Program-made: the position numbers and the translations under genes
Part shown: in pieces, positions 1 through 11,900 of the stretch
Layout: every line of letters begins with the position of its first letter
Numbering within the stretch: the first letter of the stretch is position 1
Source: Marthasterias glacialis
Lineage: Eukaryota > Echinodermata > Asteroidea > Forcipulatida > Asteriidae
Reading direction: 5' to 3'
NCBI GenBank assembly: GCA_911728455.2
Contig: OU452240.1
Coordinates: forward strand, 5,093,913-5,157,912
DNA: 64,000 nucleotides
Notes under the pieces: generated by a model
Seen by the model: the letters and a program-made list of their open reading frames with translations, nothing else
Databases searched by the model: none
What the model was told of the DNA's origin: nothing

Positions 1-83
1 AACGCCTGTCTAATGGCACTTTTGTACACGAAGCTGTAACAGAGTGGAAACAAGACTTAGCAACGGCTCTATCTCCCAAAGTA

Positions 84-94
84 TTGGCGGGAAA
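84..94 (+). promoter_or_regulatory. E2F-consensus-like site, one per monomer (first copy)
   Basis: TTGGCGGGAAA matches the classic E2F recognition core (TTTSGCGSGAAA type), and the overlapping ATTGG is an inverted CCAAT. The site sits 19 bp before the stem-loop. It is kept in nearly all units. Exceptions seen are in the linkers preceding the 8901, 44665, 45151, 49043, 49529, 58781 and 59767 anchors. The match is direct; binding is inference. Confidence 0.45.
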
Positions 95-112
95 CTGACA
101 AGTCTGACACTG

Positions 113-141
113 TTGGAAAGCTCTGCTCATGGGCTTTCCAA
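113..141 (+). other. Conserved stem-loop present in nearly every monomer (first copy)
   Basis: TTGGAAAGC, an 11-nt loop, then GCTTTCCAA: a perfect 9-bp stem. It recurs in nearly all units. The loop tolerates change (ATGG or AAGG at its 3' end, CTC to CTT, GCTC to GCGC), while the stem is nearly invariant. Rare stem breaks occur, for example at the 10848, 55365 and 57798 units. The stem could shape a transcript or extrude as a cruciform, but no function is shown. It is not the histone-mRNA 3' hairpin. Confidence 0.8.
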
Positions 142-3100
142 AAATGCCGGTCTTGGGGCTGCAGGATAAACAGGGAGGATGCCAAGGACCGCGGAGTCAG
201 GACACCCCGATGATGTCCAGTGCATACAACCATGCTGTGTGTACGTCAACAATAGCCAAGCCCGCTACATGTGTGATGGAACGATGCCAGCAAAAAAAAA
301 CGCCAAAAAAAGAAGTCGGCAGCGCCACGGCCAATAACTCCAGAAATAATGGGGCTAGAGAAAAAATTTCCTGTACCTGCGGGTATCTGCAATAGTCCTC
401 TATCTGAAAATCTGGTTTTCCCGCCCAGCCAGGGCCATCTTCAGCCTTGAAACCACCAGGAAGTGGGGCTGCTCCGAATGCGCTTCAAACGCCTGTCTAA
501 TGGCACTTTTGTACACGAAGCTGTAACAGAGTGGAAACAAGACTTAGCAACGGCTCTATCTCCCAAAGTATTGGCGGGAAACTGACAAGTCTGACACTGT
601 TGGAAAGCTCTGCTCATGGGCTTTCCAAAATTGCCAGTCTTGGGGCTGCAGGATAAACAGGGAGGATGCCAAGGACCGCGGAGTCAGGACACCCCGAGGA
701 TGTCCAGTGCATACGGCCATGCTGTGTGTACGTCAACAATAGCCAAGGCCGCTACATGTGCGATGGACCGATGGCAGCAAAAAAAAACGCCAAAAAAAGA
801 AGTCGGCAGCGCCACGGCCAATAACTCCAGAAATAATGGGGCTAGAGAGAAATTTCTTGTACCTGCGGGTATCTGCAATAATCCTCTATACGAAAGTCTG
901 GTTTTCCCGGCCAGCCAGGGCCTTCTTCAGCCTTGAAACCACCAGGGAGCGGGGCTGCTCCGAATGCGCTTCAAACGCCTGTCTAATGGCACTTTTGTAC
1001 ACGAAGCTGTCACAGAGTGGAAACAAGACTTAGCAACGGCTCTATCTCCCAAAGTATTGGCGGGAAACTGACAAGTCTGACACTGTTGGAAAGCTCTGCT
1101 CATGGGCTTTCCAAAAATGCCGGTCTTGGGGCTGCAGGATAAACAGGGAGGATGCCAAGGACCGCGGAGTCAGGACACCCCGAGGATGTCCAGTGCATAC
1201 GGCCATGCTGTGTGTACGTCAACAATAGCCAAGGCCGCTACATGTGTGATGGAACGATGCCAGCAAAAAAAAACGCCAAAAAAAGAAGTCGGCAGCGCCA
1301 CGGCCAATAACTCCAGAAATAATGGGGCTAGAGAGAAATTTCTTATACCTGCAAGTAGCTGCAATAGTAGTCCTCTATCCGAAAATCTGGTTTTTCCGGC
1401 CAGCCAGGGCCATCTTCAGCCTTGAAACCACCAGGGAGCGGGGCTGCTCCGAATGCGCTTCAAACGCCTGTCTAATGGCACTTTTGTACACGAAGCTGTA
1501 ACAGAGTGGAAACAAGACTTAGCAACGGCTCTATCTCCCAAAGTATTGGCGGGAAACTGACAAGTCTGACACTGTTGGAAAGCTCTGCTCATGGGCTTTC
1601 CAAAAATGCCGGTCTTGGGGCTGCAGGATAAACAGGGAGGATGCCAAGGACCGCGGAGTCAGGACACCCCGAGGATGTCCAGTGCATACGGCCATGCTGT
1701 GTGTACGTCAACAATAGCCAAGGCCGCTACATGTGTGATGGAACGATGCCAGCAAAAAAAAACGCCAAAAAAAGAAGTCGGCAGCGCCACGGCCAATAAC
1801 TCCAGAAATAATGGGGCTAGAGAGAAATTTCTTATACCTGCAAGTAGCTGCAATAGTAGTCCTCTATCCGAAAATCTGGTTTTCCCGGCCAGCCAGGGCC
1901 ATCTTCAGCCTTGAAACCACCAGGGAGCGGGGCTGCTCCGAATGCGCTTCAAACGCCTGTCTAATGGCACTTTTGTACACGAAGCTGTAACAGAGTGGAA
2001 ACAAGACTTAGCAACGGCTCTATCTCCCAAAGTATTGGCGGGAAACTGACAAGTCTGACACTGTTGGAAAGCTCTGCTCATGGGCTTTCCAAAAATGCCG
2101 GTCTTGGGGCTGCAGGATAAACAGGGAGGATGCCAAGGACCGCGGAGTCAGGACACCCCGATGATGTCCAGTGCATACAACCATGCTGTGTGTACGTCAA
2201 CAATAGCCAAGCCCGCTACATGTGTGATGGAACGATGCCAGCAAAAAAAAACGCCAAAAAAAGAAGTCGGCAGCGCCACGGCCAATAACTCCAGAAATAA
2301 TGGGGCTAGAGAAAAAATTTCCTGTACCTGCGGGTATCTGCAATAGTCCTCTATCTGAAAATCTGGTTTTCCCGGCCAGCCAGGGCCATCTTCAGCCTTG
2401 AAACCACCAGGAAGTGGGGCTGCTCCGAATGCGCTTCAAACGCCTGTCTAATGGCACTTTTGTACACGAAGCTGTAACAGAGTGGAAACAAGACTTAGCA
2501 ACGGCTCTATCTCCCAAAGTATTGGCGGGAAACTGACAAGTCTGACACTGTTGGAAAGCTCTGCTCATGGGCTTTCCAAAATTGCCAGTCTTGGGGCTGC
2601 AGGATAAACAGGGAGGATGCCAAGGACCGCGGAGTCAGGACACCCCGAGGATGTCCAGTGCATACGGCCATGCTGTGTGTACGTCAACAATAGCCAAGGC
2701 CGCTGCATGTGCGATGGACCGATGGCAGCAAAAAAAAACGCCAAAAAAAGAAGTCGGCAGCGCCACGGCCAATAACTCCAGAAATAATGGGGCTAGAGAG
2801 AAATTTCTTGTACCTGCGGGTATCTGCAATAATCCTCTATACGAAAGTCTGGTTTTCCCGGCCAGCCAGGGCCTTCTTCAGCCTTGAAACCACCAGGGAG
2901 CGGGGCTGCTCCGAATGCGCTTCAAACGCCTGTCTAATGGCACTTTTGTACACGAAGCTGTCACAGAGTGGAAACAAGACTTAGCAACGGCTCTATCTCC
3001 CAAAGTATTGGCGGGAAACTGACAAGTCTGACACTGTTGGAAAGCTCTGCTCATGGGCTTTCCAAAAATGCCGGTCTTGGGGCTGCAGGATAAACAGGGA

Positions 3101-4515
3101 GGATGCCAAGGACCGCGGAGTCAGGACACCCCGAGGATGTCCAGTGCATACGGCCATGCTGTGTGTACGTCAACAACAGCCAAGGCCGCTACATGTGTGA
3201 TGGAACGATGCCAGCAAAAAAAAACGCCAAAAAAAGAAGTCGGCAGCGCCACGGCCAATAACTCCAGAAATAATGGGGCTAGAGAGAAATTTCTTATACC
3301 TGCAAGTAGCTGCAATAGTAGTCCTCTATCCGAAAATCTGGTTTTCCCGGCCAGCCAGGGCCATCTTCAGCCTTGAAACCACCAGGGAGCGGGGCTGCTC
3401 CGAATGCGCTTCAAACGCCTGTCTAATGGCACTTTTGTACACAAAGCTGTAACAGAGTGGAAACAAGACTTAGCAACGGCTCTATCTCCCAAAGTATTGG
3501 CGGGAAACTGACAAGTCTGACACTGTTGGAAAGCTCTGCTCATGGGCTTTCCAAAATTGCCAGTCTTGGGGCTGCAGGATAAACAGGGAGGATGCCAAGG
3601 ACCGCGGAGTCAGGACACCCCGAGGATGTCCAGTGCATACGGCCATGCTGTGTGTACGTCAACAATAGCCAAGGCCGCTACATGTGCGATGGACCGATGG
3701 CAGCAAAAAAAAACGCCAAAAAAGAAGTCGGCAGCGCCACGGCCAATAACTCCAGAAATAATGGGGCTAGAGAGAAATTTCTTGTACCTGCGGGTATCTG
3801 CAATAATCCTCTATACGAAAGTCTGGTTTTCCCGGCCAGCCAGGGCCTTCTTCAGCCTTGAAACCACCAGGGAGCGGGGCTGCTCCGAATGCGCTTCAAA
3901 CGCCTGTCGAATGGCACTTTTGTACACGAAGCTGTCACAGAGTGGAAACAAGACTTAGCAACGGCTCTATCTCCCAAAGTATTGGCGGGAAACTGACAAG
4001 TCTGACACTGTTGGAAAGCTCTGCTCATGGGCTTTCCAAAAATGCCGGTCTTGGGGCTGCAGGATAAACAGGGAGGATGCCAAGGACCGCGGAGTCAGGA
4101 CACCCCGAGGATGTCCAGTGCATACGGCCATGCTGTGTGTACGTCAACAATAGCCAAGGCCGCTACATGTGTGATGGAACGATGCCAGCAAAAAAAAACG
4201 CCAAAAAAAGAAGTCGGCAGCGCCACGGCCAATAACTCCAGAAATAATGGGGCTAGAGAGAAATTTCTTATACCTGCAAGTAGCTGCAATAGTAGTCCTC
4301 TATCCGAAAATCTGGTTTTCCCGGCCAGCCAGGGCCATCTTCAGCCTTGAAACCACCAGGGAGCGGGGCTGCTCCGAATGCGCTTCAAACGCCTGTCTAA
4401 TGGCACTTTTGTACACAAAGCTGTAACAGAGTGGAAACAAGACTTAGCAACGGCTCTATCTCCCAAAGTATTGGCGGGAAACTGACAAGTCTGACACTGT
4501 TGGAAAGCTCTGCTC

Positions 4516-5001
4516 ATGGGCTTTCCAAAAATGCCGGTCTTGGGGCTGCAGGATAAACAGGGAGGATGCCAAGGACCGCGGAGTCAGGACACCCCGAGGA
4601 TGTCCAGTGCATACGGCCATGCTGTGTGTACGTCAACAATAGCCAAGGCAGCTACATGTGTGATGGACCGAAGCCAGCAAAAAAAAACGCCAAAAAAAGA
4701 AGTCGGCAGCGCCACGGCCAATAACTCCAGAAATAATGGGGCTAGAGAGAAATTTCTTGTACCTGCAGGTAGCTGCAATAGTCCTCTATCCGCAAATCTG
4801 GTTTTTCCGGCCAGCCAGGGCCATCTTCAGCCTTGAAACCACCAGGGAGTGGGGCTGCTCCGAATGCGCTTCAAACGCCTGTCTAATGGCACTTTTGTAC
4901 ACGAAGCTGTAACAGAGTGGAAACAAGACTTAGCAACGGCTCTATCTCCCAAAGTATTGGCGGGAAACTGACAAGTCTGACACTGTTGGAAAGCTCTGCT
5001 C
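4516..5001 (+). repeat. Representative 486-bp monomer of the satellite
   Basis: One typical unit, given to show the internal plan. Offsets from the anchor are as follows. The 9-bp stem-loop spans -16 to +12. A PstI site (CTGCAG) lies near +30. A SacII site (CCGCGG) is at +60. The variable A-tract (8-12 A), the spacer CGCC and a second A-tract (6-7 A) start near +163. A CCAAT box is near +202. An HSE-like palindrome AGAAATTTCT is at 4748-4757. A 12-bp palindrome TACCTGCAGGTA, containing a second PstI site, is at 4760-4771. A short inverted repeat, GGAGC or GGAGT against GCTCC, lies in the last third. An E2F-like TTGGCGGGAAA lies about 45 bp before the next anchor. The choice of start is arbitrary, as for any tandem repeat. 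Confidence 0.9.
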
Positions 5002-8000
5002 AAGGGCTTTCCAAAAATGCCGGTCTTGGGGCTGCAGGATAAACAGGGAGGATGCCAAGGACCGCGGAGTCAGGACACCCCGAGGATGTCCAGTGCATAC
5101 GGCCATGCTGTGTGTACGTCAACAATAGCCAAGGCCGCTACATGTGTGATGGACCGAAGCGAGCAAAAAAAAAACGCCAAAAAAAGAAGTCGGCAGCGCC
5201 ACGGCCAATAACTCCAGAAATAATGGGGCTAGAGTGAAATTTCTTGTACCTGCAGGTAGCTGCAATAGTCCTCTATCCGAAAATCTGGTTTTTCCGGCCA
5301 GCCAGGGCCATCTTCAGCCTTGAAACCACCAGGGAGCGGGGCTGCTCCGGATGCGCTTCAAACGCCTGTCTAATGGCACTTTTGTACACGAAGCTGTAAC
5401 AGAGTGGAAACAAGACTTAGCAACGGCTCTATCTCCCAAAGTATTGGCGGGAAACTGACAAGTCTGACACTGTTGGAAAGCTCTGCTCATGGGCTTTCCA
5501 AAAATGCCGGTCTTGGGGCTGCAGGATAAACAGGGAGGATGCCAAGGACCGCGGAGTCAGGACACCCCCAGGGTGTCCAGTGCATATGGCCATGCTGTGT
5601 GTACGTCAACAATAGCCAAGGCCGCGACATGTGTGATGGAACGATGCCAGCAAAAAAAAACGCCAAAAAAAGAAGTCGGCAGCGCCACGGCCAATAACTC
5701 CAGAAATAATGGGGCTAGAGAGAAATTTCTTGTACCTGCAGGTAGCTGCAATAGTCCTCTATCCGAAAATCTGGTTTTTCCGGCCAGCCAGGGCCATCTT
5801 CAGCCTTGAAACCACCAGGGAGCGGGGCTGCTCCGAATGCGCTTCAAACGCCTGTCTAATGGCACTTTTGTACACGAAGCTGTAACAGAGTGGAAACAAG
5901 ACTTAGCAACGGCTCTATCTCCCAAAGTATTGGCGGGAAACTGACAAGTCTGACACTGTTGGAAAGCTCTGCTCAAGGGCTTTCCAAAAATGCCGGTCTT
6001 GGGGCTGCAGGATAAACAGGGAGGATGCCAAGGACCGCGGAGTCAGGACACCCCGATGATGTCCAGTGCATACGGCCATGCTGTGTGTACGTCAACAATA
6101 GCCAAGGCCGCGACATGTGTGATGGAACGATGCCAGCAAAAAAAAAACGCCAAAAAAAGAAGTCGGCAGCGCCACGGCCAATAACTCCAGAAATAATGGG
6201 GATAGAGAGAAATTTCTTGTACCTGCGGGTATCTGCATTAATCCTCTATCCGAAAGTCTGGTTTTCCCGGCCAGCCAGGGCCATCTTCAGCCTTGAAACC
6301 ACCAGGGAGCGGGGCTGCTCCGAATGCGCTTCAAACGCCTGTCTAATGGCACTTTTGTACACGAAGCTGTAACAGAGTGGAAACAAGACTTAGCAACGGC
6401 TCTATCTCCCAAAGTATTGGCGGGAAACTGACAAGTCTGACACTGTTGGAAAGCTCTGCTCATGGGCTTTCCAAAAATGCCGGTCTTGGGGCTGCAGGAT
6501 AAACAGGGAGGATGCCAAGGACCGCGGAGTCAGGACACCCCGAGGATGTCCAGTGCATACGGCCATGCTGTGTGTACGTCAACAATAGCCAAGGCCGCTA
6601 CATGTGTGATGGAACGATGCCAGCAAAAAAAAAACCGCCAAAAAAAGAAGTCAGCAGCGCCACGGCCAATAACTCCAGAAATAATGGGGCTAGAGAGAAA
6701 TGTCTTGTACCTGCAGGTAGCTGCAATAGTCCTCTATCCGAAAATCTGGTTTTCCCGGCCAGCCAGGGCCATCTTCAGCCTTGAAACCACCAGGGAGCGG
6801 GGCTGCTCCGAATGCGCTTCAAACGCCTGTCTAATGGCACTTTTGTACACGAAGCTGTAACAGAGTGGAAACAAGACTTAGCAACGGCTCTATCTCCCAA
6901 AGTATTGGCGGGAAACTGACAAGTCTGACACTGTTGGAAAGCTCTGCTCATGGGCTTTCCAAAAATGCCAGTCTTGGGGCTGCAGGATAAACAGGGAGGA
7001 TGCCAAGGACCGCGGAGTCAGGACACCCCGAGGATGTCCAGTGCATACGGCCATGCTGTGTGTACGTCAACAATAGCCAAGGCCGCTACATGTGTGATGG
7101 AACGATGCCAGCAAAAAAAAAACGCCAAAAAAAGAAGTCGGCAGCGCCACGGCCAATAACTCCAGAAATAATGGGGCTAGAGAGAAATTTCTTGTACCTG
7201 CGGGTATTTGCAATAGTCCTCTATCTGAAAATCTGGTTTTCCCGGCCAGCCAGGGCCATCTTCAGCCTTGAAACCACCATGAAGCGGGGCTGCTCCGAAT
7301 GCGCTTCAAACGCCTGTCTAATGGCACTTTTGTACACGAAGCTGTAACAGAGTGGAAACAAGACTTAGCAACGGCTCTATCTCCCAAAGTATTGGCGGGA
7401 AACTGACAAGTCTGACACTGTTGGAAAGCTCTGCTCATGGGCTTTCCAAAAATGCCGGTCTTGGGGCTGCAGGATAAACAGCAAGGATGCCAAGGACCGC
7501 GGAGTCAGGACACCCCGAGGATGTCCAGTGCATACGGCCATGCTGTGTGTACGTCAACAATAGCCAAGGCCGCTACATGTGTGATGAACCGATGCCAGCA
7601 AAAAAAAACGCCAAAAAAAGAAGTCGGCAGCGCCACGGCCAATAACTCCAGAAATAATGGGGCTAGAGAGAAATTTCTTGTACCTGCAGGTAGCTGCAAT
7701 AGTCCTCTATCCGAAAATCTGGTTTTCCCGGCCAGCCAGGGCCATCTTCAGCCTTGAAACCACCAGGGAGCGGGGCTGCTCCGAATGTGCTTCAAACGCC
7801 TGTCTAATGGCACTTTTGTACACGAAGCTGTAACAGAGTGGAAACAAGACTTAGCAACGGCTCTATCTCCCAAAGTATTGGCGGGAAACTGACAAGTCTG
7901 ACACTGTTGGAAAGCTGTGCTCATGGGCTTTCCAAAAATGCCGGTCTTGGGGCTGCAGGATAAACAGGGAGGATGCCAAGGACCGCGGAGTCAGGACACC

Positions 8001-8900
8001 CCGATGATGTCCAGTGCATACGGCCATGCTGTGTGTACGTCAACAATAGCCAAGGCCGCTACATGTGTGATGGACCGAAGCCAGCAAAAAAAAAACGCCA
8101 AAAAAAGAAGTCGGCAGCGCCACGGCCAATAACTCCAGAAATAATGGGGCTAGAGAGAAATTTCTTGTACCTGCAGGTAGCTGCAATAGTCCTCTATCCG
8201 CAAATCTGGTTTTTTCCGGCCAGCCAGGTCCATCTTCAGCCTTGAAACCACCAGGGAGCGGGGCTGCTCCGAATGCGCTTCAAACGCCTGTCTAATGGCA
8301 CTTTTGTACACGAAGCTGTAACAGAGTGGAAACAAGACTTAGCAACGGCTCTATCTCCCAAAGTATTGGCGGGAAACTGACAAGTCTGACACTGTTGGAA
8401 AGCTCTGCTCATGGGCTTTCCAAAAATGCCGGTCTTGGGGCTGCAGGATAAACAGGGAGGATGCCAAGGACCGCGGAGTCAGGACACCCCGAGGATGTCC
8501 AGTGCATACGGCCATGCTGTGTGTACGTCAACAATAGCCAAGGCCGCTACATGTGTGATGGACCGAAGCCAGCAAAAAAAAAAAAACGCCAAAAAAAGAA
8601 GTCGGCAGCGCCACGGCCAATAACTCCAGAAATAATGGGGCTAGAGAGAAATTTCTTGTACCTGCAGGTAGCTGCAGTAGTCCTCTATCCGAAAATCTGG
8701 TTTTACCGGCCAGCCAGGGCCATCTTCAGCCTTGAAACCACCAGGGAGCGGGGCTGCTCCGAATGCGCTTCAAACGCCTGTCTAATGGCACTTTTGTACA
8801 CGAAGCTGTAACAGAGTGGAAACAAGACTTAGCAACGGCTCTATCTCCCAAAGTATTGGCGGGATACTGACAAGTCTGACACTGTTGGAAAGCTCTGCTC
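5002..8900. repeat. Sub-array II: eight mixed units
   Basis: Anchors are 5002, 5489, 5975, 6462, 6950, 7437, 7923 and 8411. No strong multi-unit period is obvious here. Units mix the GGAACGATGCC and GGACCGAAGC forms just before the A-tract. Single-unit variants include CAGCAAGG at 7481, a C in the A-tract spacer at 6636, and an A-tract of 12 in the 8411 unit. The region looks like a transition between better homogenised neighbours. Confidence 0.8.
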
Positions 8901-11900
8901 AAGGGCTTTCCAAAAATGCCAGTCTTGGGGCTGCAGGATAAACAGGGAGGATGCCAAGGACCGCGGAGTCAGGACACCCCGATGATGTCCAGTGCATACA
9001 ACCATGCTGTGTGTACGTCAACAATAGCCAAGCCCGCTACATGTGTGATGGAACGATGCCAGCAAAAAAAAACGCCAAAAAAAGAAGTCGGCAGCGCCAC
9101 GGCCAATAACTCCAGAAATAATGGGGCTAGAGAGATATTTCTTGTACCTGCAGGTAGCTGCAATAGTCCTCTATCTGAAAATCTGGTTTTCCCGGCCAGC
9201 TAGGGCCATCTTCAGCCTTGAAACCACCAGGGAGCGGGGCTGCTCCGAATGTGCTTCAAACGCCTGTCTAATGGCACTTTTGTACACGAAGCTGTAACAG
9301 AGTGGAAACAAGACTTAGCAACGGCTCTATCTCCCAAAGTATTGGCGGGAAACTGACAAGTCTGACACTGTTGGAAAGCTCTGCTCATGGGCTTTCCAAA
9401 AATGCCGGTCTTGGGGCTGCAGGATAAACAGGGAGGATGCCAAGGACCGCGGAGTCAGGACACCCCGATGATGTCCAGTGCATACGGCCATGCTGTGTGT
9501 ACGTCAACAATAGCCAAGGCCGCTACATGTGTGATGGACCGAAGCCAGCAAAAAAAAAACGCCAAAAAAAGAAGTCGGCAGCGCCACGGCCAATAACTCC
9601 AGAAATAATGTGGCTAGAGAGAAATTTCTTGTACCTGCAGGTAGCTGCAATAGTCCTCTATCCGCAAATCTGGTTTTTTCCGGCCAGCCAGGTCCATCTT
9701 CAGCCTTGAAACCACCAGGGAGCGGGGCTGCTCCGAATGCGCTTCAAACGCCTGTCTAATGGCACTTTTGTACACGAAGCTGTAACAGAGTGGAAACAAG
9801 ACTTAGCAACGGCTCTATCTCCCAAAGTATTGGCGGGAAACTGACAAGTCTGACACTGTTGGAAAGCTCTGCTCATGGGCTTTCCAAAAATGCCGGTTTT
9901 GGGGCTGCAGGATAAACAGGGAGGATGCCAAGGACCGCGGAGTCAGGACACCCCCAGGATGTCCAGTGCATACGGCCATGCTGTGTGTACGTCAACAATA
10001 GCCAAGGCCGCGACATGTGTGATGGAACGATGCCAGCAAAAAAAAACGCCAAAAAAAGAAGTCGGCAGCGCCACGGCCAATAACTCCAGAAATAATGGGG
10101 CTAGAGAGGAATTTCTTGTACCTGCAGGTAGCTGCAATAGTCCTCTATCTGAAAATCTGGTTTTCCCGGCCAGCTAGGGCCATCTTCAGCCTTGAAACCA
10201 CCAGGGAGCGGGGCTGCTCCGAATGCGCTTCAAACGCCTGTCTAATGGCACTTTTGTACACGAAGCTGTAACAGAGTGGAAACAAGACTTAGCAACGGCT
10301 CTATCTCCCAAAGTATTGGCGGGAAACTGACAAGTCTGACACTGTTGGAAAGCTCTGCTCATGGGCTTTCCAAAAATGCCGGTTTTGGGGCTGCAGGATA
10401 AACAGGGAGGATGCCAAGGACCGCGGAGTCAGGACACCCCCAGGATGTCCAGTGCATACGGCCATGCTGTGTGTACGTCAACAATAGCCAAGGCCGCGAC
10501 ATGTGTGATGGAACGATGCCAGCAAAAAAAAAACGCCAAAAAAAGAAGTCGGCAGCGCCACGGCCAATAACTCCAGAAATAATGGGGCTAGAGAGGAATT
10601 TCTTGTACCTGCAGGTAGCTGCAATAGTCCTCTATCCGAAAATCTGGTTTTTCCGGCCAGCCAGGGCCATCTTCAGCCTTGAAACTACCAGGGAGCGGGG
10701 CTGCTCCGAATGCGCTTCAAACGCCTGTCTAATGGCACTTTTGTACACGAAGCTGTAACAGAGTGGAAACAAGACTTAGCAACGGCGATATCTCCCAAAG
10801 TATTGGCGGGAAACTGACAAGTCTGACACTGTTGGAAAACTCTGCTCATGGGCTTTCCAAAAATGCCGGTCTTGGGGCTGCAGGATAAACAGGGAGGATG
10901 CCAAGGACCGCGGAGTCAGGACACCCCGATGATGTCCAGTGCATACAACCATGCTGTGTGTACGTCAACAATAGCCAAGCCCGCTACATGTGTGATGGAA
11001 CGATGCCAGCAAAAAAAAACGCCAAAAAAAGAAGTCGGCAGCGCCACGGCCAATAACTCCAGAAATAATGGGGCTAGAGAGAAATTTCTTGTACCTGCAG
11101 GTAGCTGCAATAGTCCTCTATCCGCAAATCTGTTTTTTTCCGGCCAGCCAGGTCCATCTTCAGCCTTGAAACCACCAGGGAGCGGGGCTGCTCCGAATGC
11201 GCTTCAAACGCCTGTCTAATGGCACTTTTGTACACGAAGCTGTAACAGAGTGGAAACAAGACTTAGCAACGGCTCTATCTCCCAAAGTATTGGCGGGAAA
11301 CTGACAAGTCTGACACTGTTGGAAAGCTCTGCTCATGGGCTTTCCAAAAATGCCGGTCTTGGGGCTGCAGGATAAACAGGGAGGATGCCAAGGACCGCGG
11401 AGTCAGGACACCCCGATGATGTCCAGTGCATACGGCCATGCTGTGTGTACGTCAACAATAGCCAAGGCCGCTGCATGTGTGATGGACCGAAGCCAGCAAA
11501 AAAAAAAACGCCAAAAAAAGAAGTCGGCAGCGCCACGGCCAATAACTCCAGAAATAATGGGGCTAGAGAGAAATTTCTTGTACCTGCAGGTAGCTGCAAT
11601 AGTCCTCTATCCGCAAATCTGGTTTTTTCCGGCCAGCCAGGTCCATCTTCAGCCTTGAAACCACCAGGGAGCGGGGCTGCTCCGAATGCGCTTCAAACGC
11701 CTGTCTAATGGCACTTTTGTACACGAAGCTGTAACAGAGTGGAAACAAGACTTAGCAACGGCGATATCTCCCAAAGTATTGGCGGGAAACTGACAAGTCT
11801 GACACTGTTGGAAAGCTCTGCTCATGGGCTTTCCAAAAATGCCGGTCTTGGGGCTGCAGGATAAACAGGGAGGATGCCAAGGACCGCGGAGTCAGGACAC

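Larger units (their letters stand above)
1..5001. repeat. Sub-array I: ten units with a 1951-bp higher-order repeat
   Basis: Unit anchors are 129, 616, 1102, 1591, 2080, 2567, 3053, 3542, 4027 and 4516. Units 129, 616 and 1102 recur at 2080, 2567 and 3053 (offset 1951) with only a few changes. Type 616/2567/3542 carries ATTGCCAGTC, GATGGCAGC, a GCGGGTATCTGC in place of the 12-bp palindrome, and GCTGTCACAG. Type 1102/1591/3053/4027 carries CAAGTAGCTGC followed by an extra TAG trinucleotide. The first 128 bases are the tail of a unit that starts outside the window. Confidence 0.9.

Noticed and set aside
470..500. Pol III B box in GCTTCAAACGCC of the monomer
   Set aside because: Three mismatches to the consensus and no A box at the right distance upstream.
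790..880. CENP-B box (TTCG....A..CGGG)
   Set aside because: The closest match, around TTCTTGTACCTGCGGG, has the wrong spacing and lacks TTCG; most units have CAGGT here instead.
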